Shown here in pieces: positions 8,725 through 17,498 of a stretch of DNA of 37,378 nt (position 1 is its first letter; each line of letters begins with the position of its first letter). Source of the stretch: an uncultured Lachnospiraceae bacterium (GTDB taxonomy: Bacteria > Bacillota > Clostridia > Lachnospirales > Lachnospiraceae). The DNA is taken from positions 1 to 37,378 of the forward strand of contig CAMOJK010000017.1 of the NCBI GenBank assembly GCA_946616835.1, given 5' to 3'. A program made the position numbers and the translations under genes. The notes under the pieces were generated by a model. That model worked only from the letters and a program-made list of their open reading frames with translations. It did no database searches and had not been told where the DNA came from.

Positions 8725-10662
8725 ATGATATCTGATTATGTAAAAGCAATGAAAATGGGGGAAAAGGAATACCGCACCTGCGTAGTCAAGGGTGAGTATC
8801 CTTATCTGCCGGTGCTGGATGAGATCGTTTCCCATGTGGATATAGAGGCACAGGTTCCTTTAGGGCTGGTTCAGATCCCGATAGAGCAGGTAGTGGGGAC
8901 TTATGCAGCCGGTCGTACTGCTTCATTTGCCAGAAATTTTATGCCCATACTGGATGAAAACTCAGAGTTTGCCATGAAGTGGAGTCAGTTGTATGACGGT
9001 ATGGAAGCTGAGGGAATGCGTGACCCTATCGTTGCTTATGAGTTTAATAATAAATTCTATGTTATGGAGGGCAACAAGCGTGTATCCGTGTCAAAGTACA
9101 TGGGGGCAGTGACCATAGAGGGAAGTGTGACACGCATGATGCCTAAGCGCACGGACGATCCGGAGTGCAGGCTTTATTATGAATTTGTGGATTTCTATGA
9201 TATTACAGGCATAAATTACTTGTTTATGAGCAGGGAGGGGAATTTTAAGAAGCTGATTTCCGAGACATATCAGGTGACTGATGAGGATGGAAATATCATA
9301 AAATGGACCAAGGATGAGGAACTGGAGTTCAGGGCTTTTTATACCTTCTTTGCCAAGGAATTTAAAGCTAAGGCTGAAGGAAAATTCCATATAACAGTAG
9401 GGGATGCCCTCTGTCTTTTCTTAAGTATCTTTAATTATGAAGAAGTAAAGGATGCGTCACAGGCTGAGATAAGGACAGATGTGCTACGGTTTTGGAGGGA
9501 ATTTGCCCTTTATGACAAAGGGGATGAACTGACGCTGGTGCTGAATCCTACCCGTGAGCCCAAGAGACTTAATCTCATGAAGCTTTTTCCGGGAAATACA
9601 CAGCAGCTTAAGATCGCATTTATTCATGATAAGAGTGCAAATGAGTCTTCCTGGACTTATTCACATGAGCTGGGCAGAAAGTATGTAATGGATGCTTTCG
9701 GTGACAAGATAGCCACTTCCAGTATAGAAAGAGTGGATGGGGATGATGCTGATGATGTGTTTGACGCTGCGGTTGAGGCAGGCAATAAAGTAATCTTTGC
9801 CACTTCCCCCAAGCTTGCATCACCGGCGCTGAGAGCTGCCATAAGGCATCCGGAGGTTAAGATACTCAACTGTTCCATGAGCTTATCCCACCAGACCATA
9901 AGGTCATACTATCTGAGAATGTATGAGGCCAAGTTCATAATAGGTACTATAGCCGGGGTTATGCTTGAGCATGGCTCCATAGGATATATTTCCGATTATC
10001 CCATACATGGTACTACTGCTGAGATAAATGCATTTGCGCTGGGGGTACAGACAGTAAATCCCAGGGCAAAGGTTTTCCTTGAATGGTCCATGGTAAAGGA
10101 CAGAGATATAATTGAGGAATTCAGGAAAAATGATGTTACTCTCATATCGGGAAGAGATTTGAATGCCAAGGTCAGCCAGGGACAGGAGTTTGGCCTTTTT
10201 ATCCCGAATGAGGATGGTACTCATACGAATCTGGCAGTTCCCGTAAGGCATTGGGGAAAGCTGTATGAGGAGATCATTCATTCTATCCTCTCAGGCGGAT
10301 ATAAAAATGATGAAAATGTGTATGAGAACCAGGCGTTAAATTATTTCTGGGGAATGTCCTCGGGTGCGATAGATGTAATCTATTCACGTAATCTTCCTGC
10401 AGGAGTAGTCAGAATGCTCAGAACTTTCAGAGCAGATATAAGGGATATGGATCTTAATCCCTTCACGGGACCGATCTTTGACCAGAATGGGGAGATGCGA
10501 TGTGAGGACGGCCAGTCCTTAAGCGCTAAAGAATCGGTTTCCGTCGACTGGCTCAATGACAATATAGTAGGTTACATACCGGATATTTCAGAGCTTAAGG
10601 AAGAGGCTGTGGATCTTGTCAAGGTGCAGGGGATAAAGAAAGATACTGAGGGACAGGCGTGA
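8725..10662 (+). CDS. Cytosolic fusion: ParB/Srx-like domain plus BMP-family ligand-binding domain
   Basis: A 645-residue protein joining two domain types that are usually separate. Residues about 48-140 resemble the ParB/sulfiredoxin-like fold (IVAYEFNNKFYVMEGNKRV, with G116-N117-K118-R119 as the signature). Residues about 294-590 resemble the Basic Membrane Protein/PnrA family of ABC substrate-binding proteins, which often bind nucleosides (LKIAFIHDKS, VIFATSPKL, EAKFIIGTIAGVM, IGYISDYPIHGTTAEINAFALG). There is no signal peptide or lipobox, so the BMP domain should be inside the cell, as a sensor rather than a transporter component. The stop codon overlaps the GTG start of the metallophosphoesterase by four bases (GTGA), so the two are coupled. 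A purine or nucleoside ligand is inference from the BMP family only. Confidence 0.82.
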   Translation: MISDYVKAMKMGEKEYRTCVVKGEYPYLPVLDEIVSHVDIEAQVPLGLVQIPIEQVVGTYAAGRTASFARNFMPILDENSEFAMKWSQLYDGMEAEGMRDPIVAYEFNNKFYVMEGNKRVSVSKYMGAVTIEGSVTRMMPKRTDDPECRLYYEFVDFYDITGINYLFMSREGNFKKLISETYQVTDEDGNIIKWTKDEELEFRAFYTFFAKEFKAKAEGKFHITVGDALCLFLSIFNYEEVKDASQAEIRTDVLRFWREFALYDKGDELTLVLNPTREPKRLNLMKLFPGNTQQLKIAFIHDKSANESSWTYSHELGRKYVMDAFGDKIATSSIERVDGDDADDVFDAAVEAGNKVIFATSPKLASPALRAAIRHPEVKILNCSMSLSHQTIRSYYLRMYEAKFIIGTIAGVMLEHGSIGYISDYPIHGTTAEINAFALGVQTVNPRAKVFLEWSMVKDRDIIEEFRKNDVTLISGRDLNAKVSQGQEFGLFIPNEDGTHTNLAVPVRHWGKLYEEIIHSILSGGYKNDENVYENQALNYFWGMSSGAIDVIYSRNLPAGVVRMLRTFRADIRDMDLNPFTGPIFDQNGEMRCEDGQSLSAKESVSVDWLNDNIVGYIPDISELKEEAVDLVKVQGIKKDTEGQA

Positions 10663-11309
10663 AGATACTGGCACTGGCGGACAAGGAGTCAAAGAATTAC
10701 TGGGATTTTTACAGGCCGGGAAAGCTTGATGGCATCGACCTTATAATATCCTGCGGCGACCTGAAACCGGCATATCTCACATTCCTTGCGACGTTTGCGC
10801 ATGTGCCCATACTGTATGTGATGGGAAATCACGATGCAGTATACGAAACGACGCCTCCTGAAGGCTGCATCTGCATAGAGAACAGTATATATGTATATCA
10901 GGGAATCCGCATACTGGGGATCGGTGGATCCATGAGGTACAAGCCGGGGCCGTATCAGTACAGCCAGAACGAGATGAACCTGAGGGTTACGAGGCTGTGG
11001 CCCAAAATAAGGAAGAATGAGGGGTTTGACATACTTGTCACCCACTCGCCGGCCTTTCGGATAGGAGATGGAAGTGATCTTCCCCACACGGGATTTAAGG
11101 CCTTTAACAAACTGTTGGACAAGAATTCCCCCAGGTATTTCTTGCATGGGCATGTGCATGCAACATACGGAAGGGAGTACAAAAGGCTGAAAACCTATAA
11201 GGATACGCTGATAATAAATCCATATGAAAGCTATCTTTTTGAGTATGAGAGCGAGTATGAGAATGAATTCGAGAAGATAAGGGCGAGGGAAATGCGTGAC
11301 AGTATATAA
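10659..11309 (+). CDS. Calcineurin-like metallophosphoesterase (DxE variant)
   Basis: A 216-residue soluble phosphoesterase with a GTG start inside the stop codon of the upstream gene (GTGA overlap). Dimetal motifs in order: LADKE (D8), CGDLKP (D34), GNHD (N57, H58), VTHSP (H129) and HGHVH (H163, H165). The first motif is D-x-E rather than the usual D-x-H, so one canonical histidine ligand is replaced by Glu10. My recollection is that Firmicute relatives share this variant, so it is probably a subfamily trait rather than damage. The substrate is unknown: cyclic nucleotides, phosphoesters or nucleic acids are all possible. Tight coupling to the BMP/ParB-like fusion suggests that protein senses or regulates something connected with the hydrolysis. 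Confidence 0.88.
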   Translation: MKILALADKESKNYWDFYRPGKLDGIDLIISCGDLKPAYLTFLATFAHVPILYVMGNHDAVYETTPPEGCICIENSIYVYQGIRILGIGGSMRYKPGPYQYSQNEMNLRVTRLWPKIRKNEGFDILVTHSPAFRIGDGSDLPHTGFKAFNKLLDKNSPRYFLHGHVHATYGREYKRLKTYKDTLIINPYESYLFEYESEYENEFEKIRAREMRDSI

Positions 11310-11328
11310 AAATACAAAAGAGGAAATA

Positions 11329-12396
11329 ATGATGAGCTGGGAGAAAAATGTAAGGAAGGTTGTTCCCTATACACCGGGTGAGCAGCCTAAATCAACAGAG
11401 AGGATAATAAAACTTAACACGAATGAATGTCCGTACCCTCCGGCACCGGGAGTTAAAAAGCTCTTGGAGATGGAGAATTACGAGGACTTAAGACTTTATC
11501 CGGCACCGGATGCCGCATCTCTTGTGGAAGTGCTGGCAGAGTACTACGGTGTAGGTTCGGATCAGGTATTTGTGGGTGTGGGATCGGATGATGTCATCTC
11601 GATGGCATTCCTTACTTTCTTTAATTCCGACAAGCCCATACTCTTTCCGGACATAACATATTCATTCTATCCGGTATGGTCAGACGTGTATAAGATACCC
11701 TATAAGAAAGTTGCACTTGACCCGGATTTCAGGATAAATGTCAACGACTATAAGCAGGAAAACGGAGGCATCATAATCCCGAATCCCAATGCCCCTACAG
11801 GTGTGCTTGAGGATCTTTCGATGATAGAGGATATAGTAAAGTCCAATCCTGAAAGTATAGTGATGATAGACGAGGCCTACATAGATTTTGCAGAGGAAGG
11901 GACAAGTGCATTGTCACTTGTATCAAAATATGATAACCTGCTGGTCATCCGGACTTTTTCCAAATCCCGTGCAATGGCAGGACTCCGTATAGGCTTTGCC
12001 ATAGGTAATGCGAAGCTTATAAAATTTCTGAATGATGTTAAATATTCTGTAAATTCTTATACAATGAACCGTCCTTCCCTGGAACTGGGGACAGAGGCTG
12101 TAAAGGATGATGAGTATTTTAAGCAGACGCTTTCAAAGATAATAAAGACCAGGGAGTACATGAAAAAGGAACTGGCAGCTCTTGGCTTTTCATTTCCGGA
12201 TTCAAAGAGCAATTTTATCTTTGCGTCACATGAGACAAAGCCTGCGGAAGAGATTTTCAATTATCTGCGTGGAAAAAACATTTATGTCCGGTATTTTAAG
12301 CAGGACAGGATAGACAATTATCTGCGCATTACCGTGGGTACGGACGAAGAAGCAAATCTGTTGCTGGCTGCATTAAAGGAGTATCTTGGAAGATAG
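11329..12396 (+). CDS. hisC: Histidinol-phosphate aminotransferase
   Basis: PLP-dependent fold-type I enzyme that converts imidazole-acetol phosphate to histidinol phosphate in histidine synthesis. 355 residues, normal for HisC. Family features: KLNTNECPYPPAPGV near the N-terminus, PNPNAPTG, MIDEAYIDFAEEG and the PLP-lysine segment RTFSKSRAMAGLRIGFAIG. An in-frame GTG at 11296 overlaps the upstream gene and is unlikely. GAGG at 11320-11323 serves the ATG at 11329 or the adjacent one at 11332. No other his genes are in the window, so it may belong to a dispersed pathway or act on a related substrate. It lies 19 bases after the metallophosphoesterase and is probably co-transcribed with it. Confidence 0.9.
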   Translation: MMSWEKNVRKVVPYTPGEQPKSTERIIKLNTNECPYPPAPGVKKLLEMENYEDLRLYPAPDAASLVEVLAEYYGVGSDQVFVGVGSDDVISMAFLTFFNSDKPILFPDITYSFYPVWSDVYKIPYKKVALDPDFRINVNDYKQENGGIIIPNPNAPTGVLEDLSMIEDIVKSNPESIVMIDEAYIDFAEEGTSALSLVSKYDNLLVIRTFSKSRAMAGLRIGFAIGNAKLIKFLNDVKYSVNSYTMNRPSLELGTEAVKDDEYFKQTLSKIIKTREYMKKELAALGFSFPDSKSNFIFASHETKPAEEIFNYLRGKNIYVRYFKQDRIDNYLRITVGTDEEANLLLAALKEYLGR

Positions 12397-12560
12397 CATG
12401 TATCTACTGGCACATTTATGTTATGGTAAATGAATTCGGTTATTGTGCTCTCGCAGCCGATAATGCTTAAATACAAGGCGCTGTCTGTCACAAAAGCTGC
12501 AGATACTTAATTCGTTTAATATTGATGTGGTATAGGTAATATATATAATGGGAGGAAATT

Positions 12561-13445
12561 ATGAAATTTATTCTTGATATCTTAAAGGGCATGGTGATAG
12601 GTATAGCCAATGTCATACCCGGAGTAAGTGGTGGAACCATGGCGGTATCCATGGGAATATATGACAAGCTGATCTTTGCGCTTACGAATATTTTTAAGGA
12701 GTTTAAGAAAAGCATCATTACGCTTCTGCCGATAGGTATAGGAATGGGACTTGGCATAGTAGGTCTGGCAAAGATCATAGAATGGCTGTTTGAGATCCTT
12801 CCGGTGCAGACCAATCTTTTCTTTATCGGTCTTATACTCGGAGGTCTTCCGATGTTGATAAAAGAGATCAAAGGAAAAAAATTCAATGCAGGTCATATAG
12901 CAGGCTTTATCATCTTCTTTGCTCTGGTAGTGGGACTTGCGCTGCTTGACGGGGTGACCGGTGCGGATGTGGATCTGAGTTTTGGCCTTCTGACAGTACT
13001 CAAGCTTGTAGGTGCAGGTATCATAGCTGCAGCTACCATGGTTGTTCCCGGTGTCAGCGGTTCTATGATGATGATGCTCCTTGGTTTCTATCAACCCATA
13101 ATATCAACGATAAATGATACGGTAAGCGCACTTAAGAATATGGATATCCCGGGGCTTATGGCAGGGGTCGGTGTGCTCTTTCCCTTTGGGATAGGTGTAC
13201 TTATCGGTATAGTGGCCATTGCAAAGCTTATTGAATTCCTTTTTAAGAAATATGCGCTGATCGTATACTGGTGCATAATAGGTCTTATCAGTGCATCACC
13301 ATTTGCAATCATCATTATGAACAAAGACATCTTTGCAGAGCTGAATGCCCTGAAGATTATTACAGCAGTTGTTGCATTTGCAATAGGTTGCGTGATCGCA
13401 TATTTCCTTGGCGGGGATGTGAAGAAGGAAGAAAAGGCTGAGTAA
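12561..13445 (+). CDS. DUF368 membrane protein, PopT-type polyprenyl-phosphate transporter
   Basis: A 294-residue polytopic membrane protein of the DUF368 family. Family members (PopT) have been shown to return undecaprenyl phosphate across the cytoplasmic membrane, recycling the lipid carrier for peptidoglycan and other surface polymers. The two internally repeated glycine-rich motifs are clear: NVIPGVSGGTMAVSMGIYDK near residue 17 and TMVVPGVSGSMMMMLLGFYQ in the second half, typical of the inverted-repeat architecture. About eight hydrophobic segments can be drawn, ending in a short charged tail. Ribosome binding site GGGAGG at 12550-12555. The 164 bases upstream hold no convincing promoter other than a TATAAT (12544-12549) that sits too close to be used. 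Confidence 0.87.
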   Translation: MKFILDILKGMVIGIANVIPGVSGGTMAVSMGIYDKLIFALTNIFKEFKKSIITLLPIGIGMGLGIVGLAKIIEWLFEILPVQTNLFFIGLILGGLPMLIKEIKGKKFNAGHIAGFIIFFALVVGLALLDGVTGADVDLSFGLLTVLKLVGAGIIAAATMVVPGVSGSMMMMLLGFYQPIISTINDTVSALKNMDIPGLMAGVGVLFPFGIGVLIGIVAIAKLIEFLFKKYALIVYWCIIGLISASPFAIIIMNKDIFAELNALKIITAVVAFAIGCVIAYFLGGDVKKEEKAE

Positions 13446-13504
13446 ATTAGCACTGTTTTCCGGTCTGTGCAGAATACAGTTGTTTATTAGGCACGAGGAG
13501 TTCG

Positions 13505-14281
13505 ATGGACGAGTATACAGGCTTCGCAGAAGTATATGATGAATTGATGGAGGATGTTCCGTATAAAGAGTGGAGTGAACGCATTATTTCCATTATGCAT
13601 GACTATGACATAAAGGACGGGCTGGTGCTCGACCTGGGATGCGGGAGCGGTACCATGACAGAGCTGCTTGCGTCTGCCGGATATGATATGACCGGTGTGG
13701 ATCTTTCGCCTGAAATGCTGGAGCAGGCAAAGCTTAAAAAGGAAAGCTCCGGAAATGACATACTCTATCTGTGTCAGGATATGAGGGATTTTGAACTTTA
13801 CGGAACAATGCGTGCCGTAGTATGTGTCTGCGACAGCCTTAATTATATTTTGGAAGAAAATGAGCTGAAAAGGGTCTTTGAACTTGTGAACAATTATCTG
13901 GATCCCGGCGGCTTATTTTTATTTGATATAAATACGGTTCATAAATACCGTGATGTCATAGGTGATATGACCATTGCGGAGAATCGCGATGACTGCAGCT
14001 TCATCTGGGAAAATTTTTATGATGAAGATAAGGCTGTAAATGAGTATGACCTTACGCTTTTTATCCGCAATGAAAACGGGCTGTATGAAAAGCAGGAAGA
14101 AACCCATTTCCAGAGAGGCTATGAATATGAAAAGGTAAAACAGCTGATTGAGGAATCGGGACTTGAATTTGTCGAAGCATTTGACGGGGATGAGACAGAG
14201 GTACTTTCAGAGAAGGTACCGGTTTCCAAAGACAGTGAGCGGATCTTTTTCATCGCAAGGGAGTGCACAAAGAAAGTGTGA
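13505..14281 (+). CDS. Class I SAM-dependent methyltransferase
   Basis: A 258-residue soluble Rossmann-fold methyltransferase. Motif I VLDLGCGSGTM is at about 41-51, motif II GVDLSPEML binds the adenosylmethionine ribose, and QDMRDFEL and CVCDSLNYI are the later motifs of the YqeM-like/Methyltransf_25 group. The N-terminus FAEVYDELMEDVPY is characteristic of the YqeM-like branch. YqeM-like proteins often lie near ribosome silencing factor genes, which is not the case here, so no substrate can be inferred. Ribosome binding site GAGGAG just upstream. It follows the DUF368 gene after 59 bases without a terminator, so co-transcription is likely. Confidence 0.87.
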   Translation: MDEYTGFAEVYDELMEDVPYKEWSERIISIMHDYDIKDGLVLDLGCGSGTMTELLASAGYDMTGVDLSPEMLEQAKLKKESSGNDILYLCQDMRDFELYGTMRAVVCVCDSLNYILEENELKRVFELVNNYLDPGGLFLFDINTVHKYRDVIGDMTIAENRDDCSFIWENFYDEDKAVNEYDLTLFIRNENGLYEKQEETHFQRGYEYEKVKQLIEESGLEFVEAFDGDETEVLSEKVPVSKDSERIFFIARECTKKV

Positions 14282-14289
14282 TAGAGCCA

Positions 14290-14338
14290 TGCCTGATAGT
14301 GTTTAAGTAAACATTGCGAACGGCACCGGCGTCAGGCA
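14290..14338. repeat. Nested inverted repeats downstream of the methyltransferase gene
   Basis: TGCCTGA (14290-14296) and TCAGGCA (14332-14338) are perfect 7-bp inverted arms. Between them lies a second palindrome, GTTTA-AG-TAAAC (14301-14312). No T-run follows the outer arm, so it is not a classic terminator. It could be an RNA structure ending the upstream transcript or an operator upstream of the NAD synthetase promoter. The function is unknown. Confidence 0.35.
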
Positions 14339-14363
14339 GTCTGTACATGGAAGTTAGTGGTAT

Positions 14364-14392
14364 ATAACAAGTGGGGAATTTTAGTATATAAT
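14364..14392 (+). promoter_or_regulatory. Predicted promoter of the NAD synthetase gene
   Basis: A perfect TATAAT at 14387-14392 with ATAACA at 14364-14369 (four of six -35 matches) and a 17-base spacer. The start near 14399 gives a leader of about 55 bases, ending in a TGGAGG ribosome binding site before the ATG at 14454. Confidence 0.55.
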
Positions 14393-14453
14393 ATACACAT
14401 GCATTTTCTGAAGATGGAGAAAACAGCAATAGCTTAAGTTTGGAGGAAAAATC

Positions 14454-16373
14454 ATGCAGCACGGATTTATAAAAGTATCGGCAGTTACACCAAAGATAAA
14501 GGTGGCAGATCCGGAATATAATGCCGGCATGTGTATTGAGGCTATAAAGGCAGAGGCGGCTAAGGGGGCAAAGATAATCGTGCTGCCGGAGCTGGTGCTT
14601 ACGGGCTATACCTGCCAGGATCTTTTCCTTCAGGATACTCTTATAACGGAAGCAAAGGAACAGTTCTGCCGCATTGTTTTGGAAACTGCAGATGTGGATG
14701 CACTCGTTTTCATAGGGCTTCCCATGGAGCTTTGCGGAAAGTTGTATAATGTGGCAGCAGTTTTTTCACACGCAGGTATAAAAGGATTTGTCCCTAAGAG
14801 GTATCTTCCGAATTACGCTGAGTTTTATGAGCAGAGGCATTTTGCTGCAGGTCAGGAGGAAGCGGTTTTTGTTGATTTTGCCGGACAGACCGTTCCCTTT
14901 GGAGGAAATCTGATATTCCAGTCTGATGTGATAGACGGGCTGGCTGTGGGCTGCGAGATATGCGAGGATCTGTGGGTTCCCGATCCGCCTTCGACCTCAC
15001 TGGCTATGGCGGGTGCAAATATTATCGTAAATCTGTCTGCGTCAAATGAGACGGTAGGCAAGGCTGAATACAGAAGGGGACTTGTGGGAATGACAAGCTC
15101 AAGGCTGCTGTGTGCATATGTATACTGCAGTGCGGCAGAGGGAGAGTCCACACAGGATCTGGTTTTCTCGGGGCATAACATCATAGCCGAGAACGGAAGA
15201 ATACTTTCAGAGACGAAACGTTTTGAGGCCGGTACCGCAAGAGCCGATATAGATATAAAGAGGCTTATAAGTGAGCGCAGGCGGATGACGACTTTTGATT
15301 TTCCTCTTAAGGCTGTAGATGGTTTCACAAGAGTCGGATTTGAACTGGAAAAATGTGAAACTGAACTGGAGCGTGTTTTTGATCCGGCACCATTTGTTCC
15401 TTCAAATGCAGCTGCCCGTGCGGACAGATGTGAAGAAATCCTTTCGATACAGAGTTACGGACTTAAGAAAAGATACGAGCATACCGGCTTAAAGACTGCT
15501 GTGATCGGTGTGTCGGGCGGACTGGATTCCACACTGGCACTGCTGGTAACAGTAAGGGCTTTTGATATGGCGGGGCTTGACCGCAAGGGTATTAAGGCTG
15601 TTACCATGCCCTGCTTTGGAACGACAAGCAGGACAAAGGGAAATGCGGTAAGGCTTTCGGAGGCACTAGGCTGTGAACTCATAACGGTTGACATAGCGGC
15701 GTCAGTAAGGCAGCATTTCAGCGATATCGGTCATGATGAAAATGACCATAGCGTGACTTATGAAAACTGTCAGGCCAGGGAGCGGACGCAGGTGCTTATG
15801 GATATGGCAAATAAGGAAAACGGCCTGGTTATAGGTACAGGGGATATGAGTGAGCTGGCTCTTGGCTGGGCTACGTATAACGGCGACCATATGTCCATGT
15901 ACGGTGTAAACGCAGGTGTGCCTAAGACACTGGTCCGTCATCTGGTGGCTTATTATGCGGATAGCTGTGGCAATGATGAAGTGTCAGCGGTACTTCGGGA
16001 TGTTCTGGATACTCCGGTGAGCCCTGAGCTTCTTCCGCCTGAAAACGGTGAGATCTCCCAGCGTACAGAGGATCTTGTAGGTCCGTACGAGCTTCATGAC
16101 TATTTCCTGTACTATATGCTGAGAGCCGGTTTTGCACCTGACAAGATCTATCGCATAGCCTGCAGGAGCTTTGAAGGAACATATGATAAAGAAACTATCC
16201 TTAAGTGGCTTAAGGTATTCTACAGACGTTTCTTTGCGCAGCAGTTCAAGCGGTCCTGTCTGCCAGACGGTCCCAAGGTGGGATCGGTTGCGGTATCTCC
16301 CAGGGGGGATCTCAGGATGCCTTCGGATGCAAGCAGAGCCGCATGGCAGAAGATCCTGGACAGGCTGGGCTAG
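14454..16373 (+). CDS. nadE: Glutamine-dependent NAD(+) synthetase
   Basis: Last step of NAD synthesis: amidation of nicotinate adenine dinucleotide using ammonia from glutamine. 639 residues in two domains. The N-terminal nitrilase-type glutaminase (about 1-280) has the triad E46 (VLPELVLTGY), K115 (VPKRYLPNY) and C170 (GCEICEDLW). The C-terminal synthetase starts near 330 with the ATP-PPi loop VSGGLDS (353-359), followed by MPCFGTTSRTKGNA and GTGDMSELALGWATYNGDH. All key residues are present. The start has a TGGAGG ribosome binding site and its own promoter. The gene is followed by 122 bases to a convergent minus-strand gene, with no strong terminator visible there. Confidence 0.95.
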   Translation: MQHGFIKVSAVTPKIKVADPEYNAGMCIEAIKAEAAKGAKIIVLPELVLTGYTCQDLFLQDTLITEAKEQFCRIVLETADVDALVFIGLPMELCGKLYNVAAVFSHAGIKGFVPKRYLPNYAEFYEQRHFAAGQEEAVFVDFAGQTVPFGGNLIFQSDVIDGLAVGCEICEDLWVPDPPSTSLAMAGANIIVNLSASNETVGKAEYRRGLVGMTSSRLLCAYVYCSAAEGESTQDLVFSGHNIIAENGRILSETKRFEAGTARADIDIKRLISERRRMTTFDFPLKAVDGFTRVGFELEKCETELERVFDPAPFVPSNAAARADRCEEILSIQSYGLKKRYEHTGLKTAVIGVSGGLDSTLALLVTVRAFDMAGLDRKGIKAVTMPCFGTTSRTKGNAVRLSEALGCELITVDIAASVRQHFSDIGHDENDHSVTYENCQARERTQVLMDMANKENGLVIGTGDMSELALGWATYNGDHMSMYGVNAGVPKTLVRHLVAYYADSCGNDEVSAVLRDVLDTPVSPELLPPENGEISQRTEDLVGPYELHDYFLYYMLRAGFAPDKIYRIACRSFEGTYDKETILKWLKVFYRRFFAQQFKRSCLPDGPKVGSVAVSPRGDLRMPSDASRAAWQKILDRLG

Positions 16374-16495
16374 ATGCTCATAATTATATAATGTGTTTGT
16401 TTGGGGTTATATTAAAGTGTGGCAGAAAACCGGATCGTTCCGTTCAGTCCGCCGGCCAGAGTTGAAGCGGTGTTTTTATCATACGCGCTATTTCA

Positions 16496-17110
16496 TTATT
16501 CATCATCATGCGAAGCGAAAAATTCATCCATCACTTCATCAAAGGGTTTATCCAGATAAATAAATCTGCTACTAACTCTTTCTCCGTTAGCTGCGTAATA
16601 TTCCAGGCTTTCTCCGTCAAAGATAAAGTAAGTGCCATCCTCAAGAGTGCATTCAACGCCTCTTTGCATACCATAATAATAATCAGCATGAAGCCATTTT
16701 GTATCCACGATCGTTAATGAGTCTAGGGTCTTAACCAGATCTTTTATCTGGTCTTCAGGTATGTCATCATATACAAGTTCCCCTTCTTCACGGTGAAAAT
16801 ACCTGGCGGATACGATCGGGCTGTCATAGTAATAATTTGTCAGTTTTTTCTCTTCGGCATTACTCTGTTCATAGGCTGACGGATCCTGGACTATTATGAT
16901 AAATAATCCGCCAAGCACAATGAAAAAAGATATTATGATCACCAGAATATTAGACCATATGATTGATATGACTAATGCGGCAGCTGACAGATACTCTTTT
17001 CCGCATTTTTTTGCCAGTGAAATAATGGCCAAAACGAATCCGGCAAAAGGAAAAAGAAACGCAAAGACAATCGCTAAAACAGGTAAAATGTCATTCTTTT
17101 TCTTGTCCAT
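16496..17110 (-). CDS. Small membrane-anchored protein with DUF4190-like N-terminus
   Basis: Protein of 204 residues with unknown function. Two hydrophobic segments occupy about 8-32 (ILPVLAIVFAFLFPFAGFVLAIISLA) and 43-72, with a GKEYLSAAALVISII connector, the pattern of DUF4190-type two-helix membrane modules. The remaining 130 residues form an acidic soluble domain with many Tyr and Asp residues and no motif I recognise. A TTG at 17126-17128, six codons upstream, has AGGA eight bases before it and could also start the protein; I prefer the ATG at 17110. It lies 82 bases downstream of the cas2 remnant on the same strand, so it may be the last gene of that transcript or an unrelated neighbour. 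Confidence 0.65.
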   Translation of the reverse strand: MDKKKNDILPVLAIVFAFLFPFAGFVLAIISLAKKCGKEYLSAAALVISIIWSNILVIIISFFIVLGGLFIIIVQDPSAYEQSNAEEKKLTNYYYDSPIVSARYFHREEGELVYDDIPEDQIKDLVKTLDSLTIVDTKWLHADYYYGMQRGVECTLEDGTYFIFDGESLEYYAANGERVSSRFIYLDKPFDEVMDEFFASHDDE

Positions 17111-17192
17111 ATGAAAACCTTGATCCAATTCTTCTTTCCTGCTTACTCGGCAGCTTCAGATACACTTATCTTAATAATCCCTTTATTTTTAA

Positions 17193-17498
17193 TTATAACA
17201 TGATTTGGCAGTTCTTCCCGATCTCTTTTTCCTGCAAGTCCGCATTCCCGGAAACTATATAAATATTAGCATATTGTCTCTCGGTCAGTCGCATCATTCT
17301 GACAGTACCGGTTTTGGGGGCAAATTCTTCAATTCTCCTGAAATGTTTTTCAGAATTTTTTCTGTTTGCAACAACGCTCATGAATACTTCCGGTGCGATT
17401 CTAAGATAGCCGTCCTTGATCAGAAATTTTCGAAGATTTGTATATTCCGTTTTGGTTCCCCACTTATTAGTAGGACTTAAGATTATGATCAGTCTCAT
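17193..17498 (-). CDS. cas2: Cas2-like protein lacking the usual metal-binding aspartate
   Basis: A 101-residue protein whose body matches type II Cas2: RKFLIKDGYL, an ANRKNSEKHFRRI helix, PKTGTVRMMRLTERQYANIYIVSG. In active Cas2 the first strand ends in an aspartate (MRxIxxFDxP) that binds metal. Here the strand reads MRLIIILSPT, so the Asp position is Ser8, with one residue missing from the following loop. Cas2 is the structural core of the Cas1-Cas2 spacer integrase, and its nuclease site is not needed for integration in the systems tested. Its start overlaps the end of the cas1 remnant (ATGA), and GGAGG at 17509-17513 (minus strand) lies ten bases upstream, so it can be translated without cas1. 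No complete cas1 is present to partner it. Confidence 0.83.
   Translation of the reverse strand: MRLIIILSPTNKWGTKTEYTNLRKFLIKDGYLRIAPEVFMSVVANRKNSEKHFRRIEEFAPKTGTVRMMRLTERQYANIYIVSGNADLQEKEIGKNCQIML

Noticed and set aside
12522-12549. TTGATG and TATAAT as promoter of the DUF368 gene
   Set aside because: The spacer is 16 bases and transcription would start after the GGGAGG ribosome binding site, leaving an unusable leader.
12582-13094. 170-codon minus-strand frame opposite the DUF368 gene
   Set aside because: It is His/Tyr/Thr-rich shadow composition from an antisense reading of a conserved membrane protein; no start signals.
16480-16495. Possible bidirectional terminator between nadE and the minus-strand gene
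   Set aside because: Only a four-base CCGC/GCGG pairing with a large loop precedes the T-run near 16471; too weak to call.
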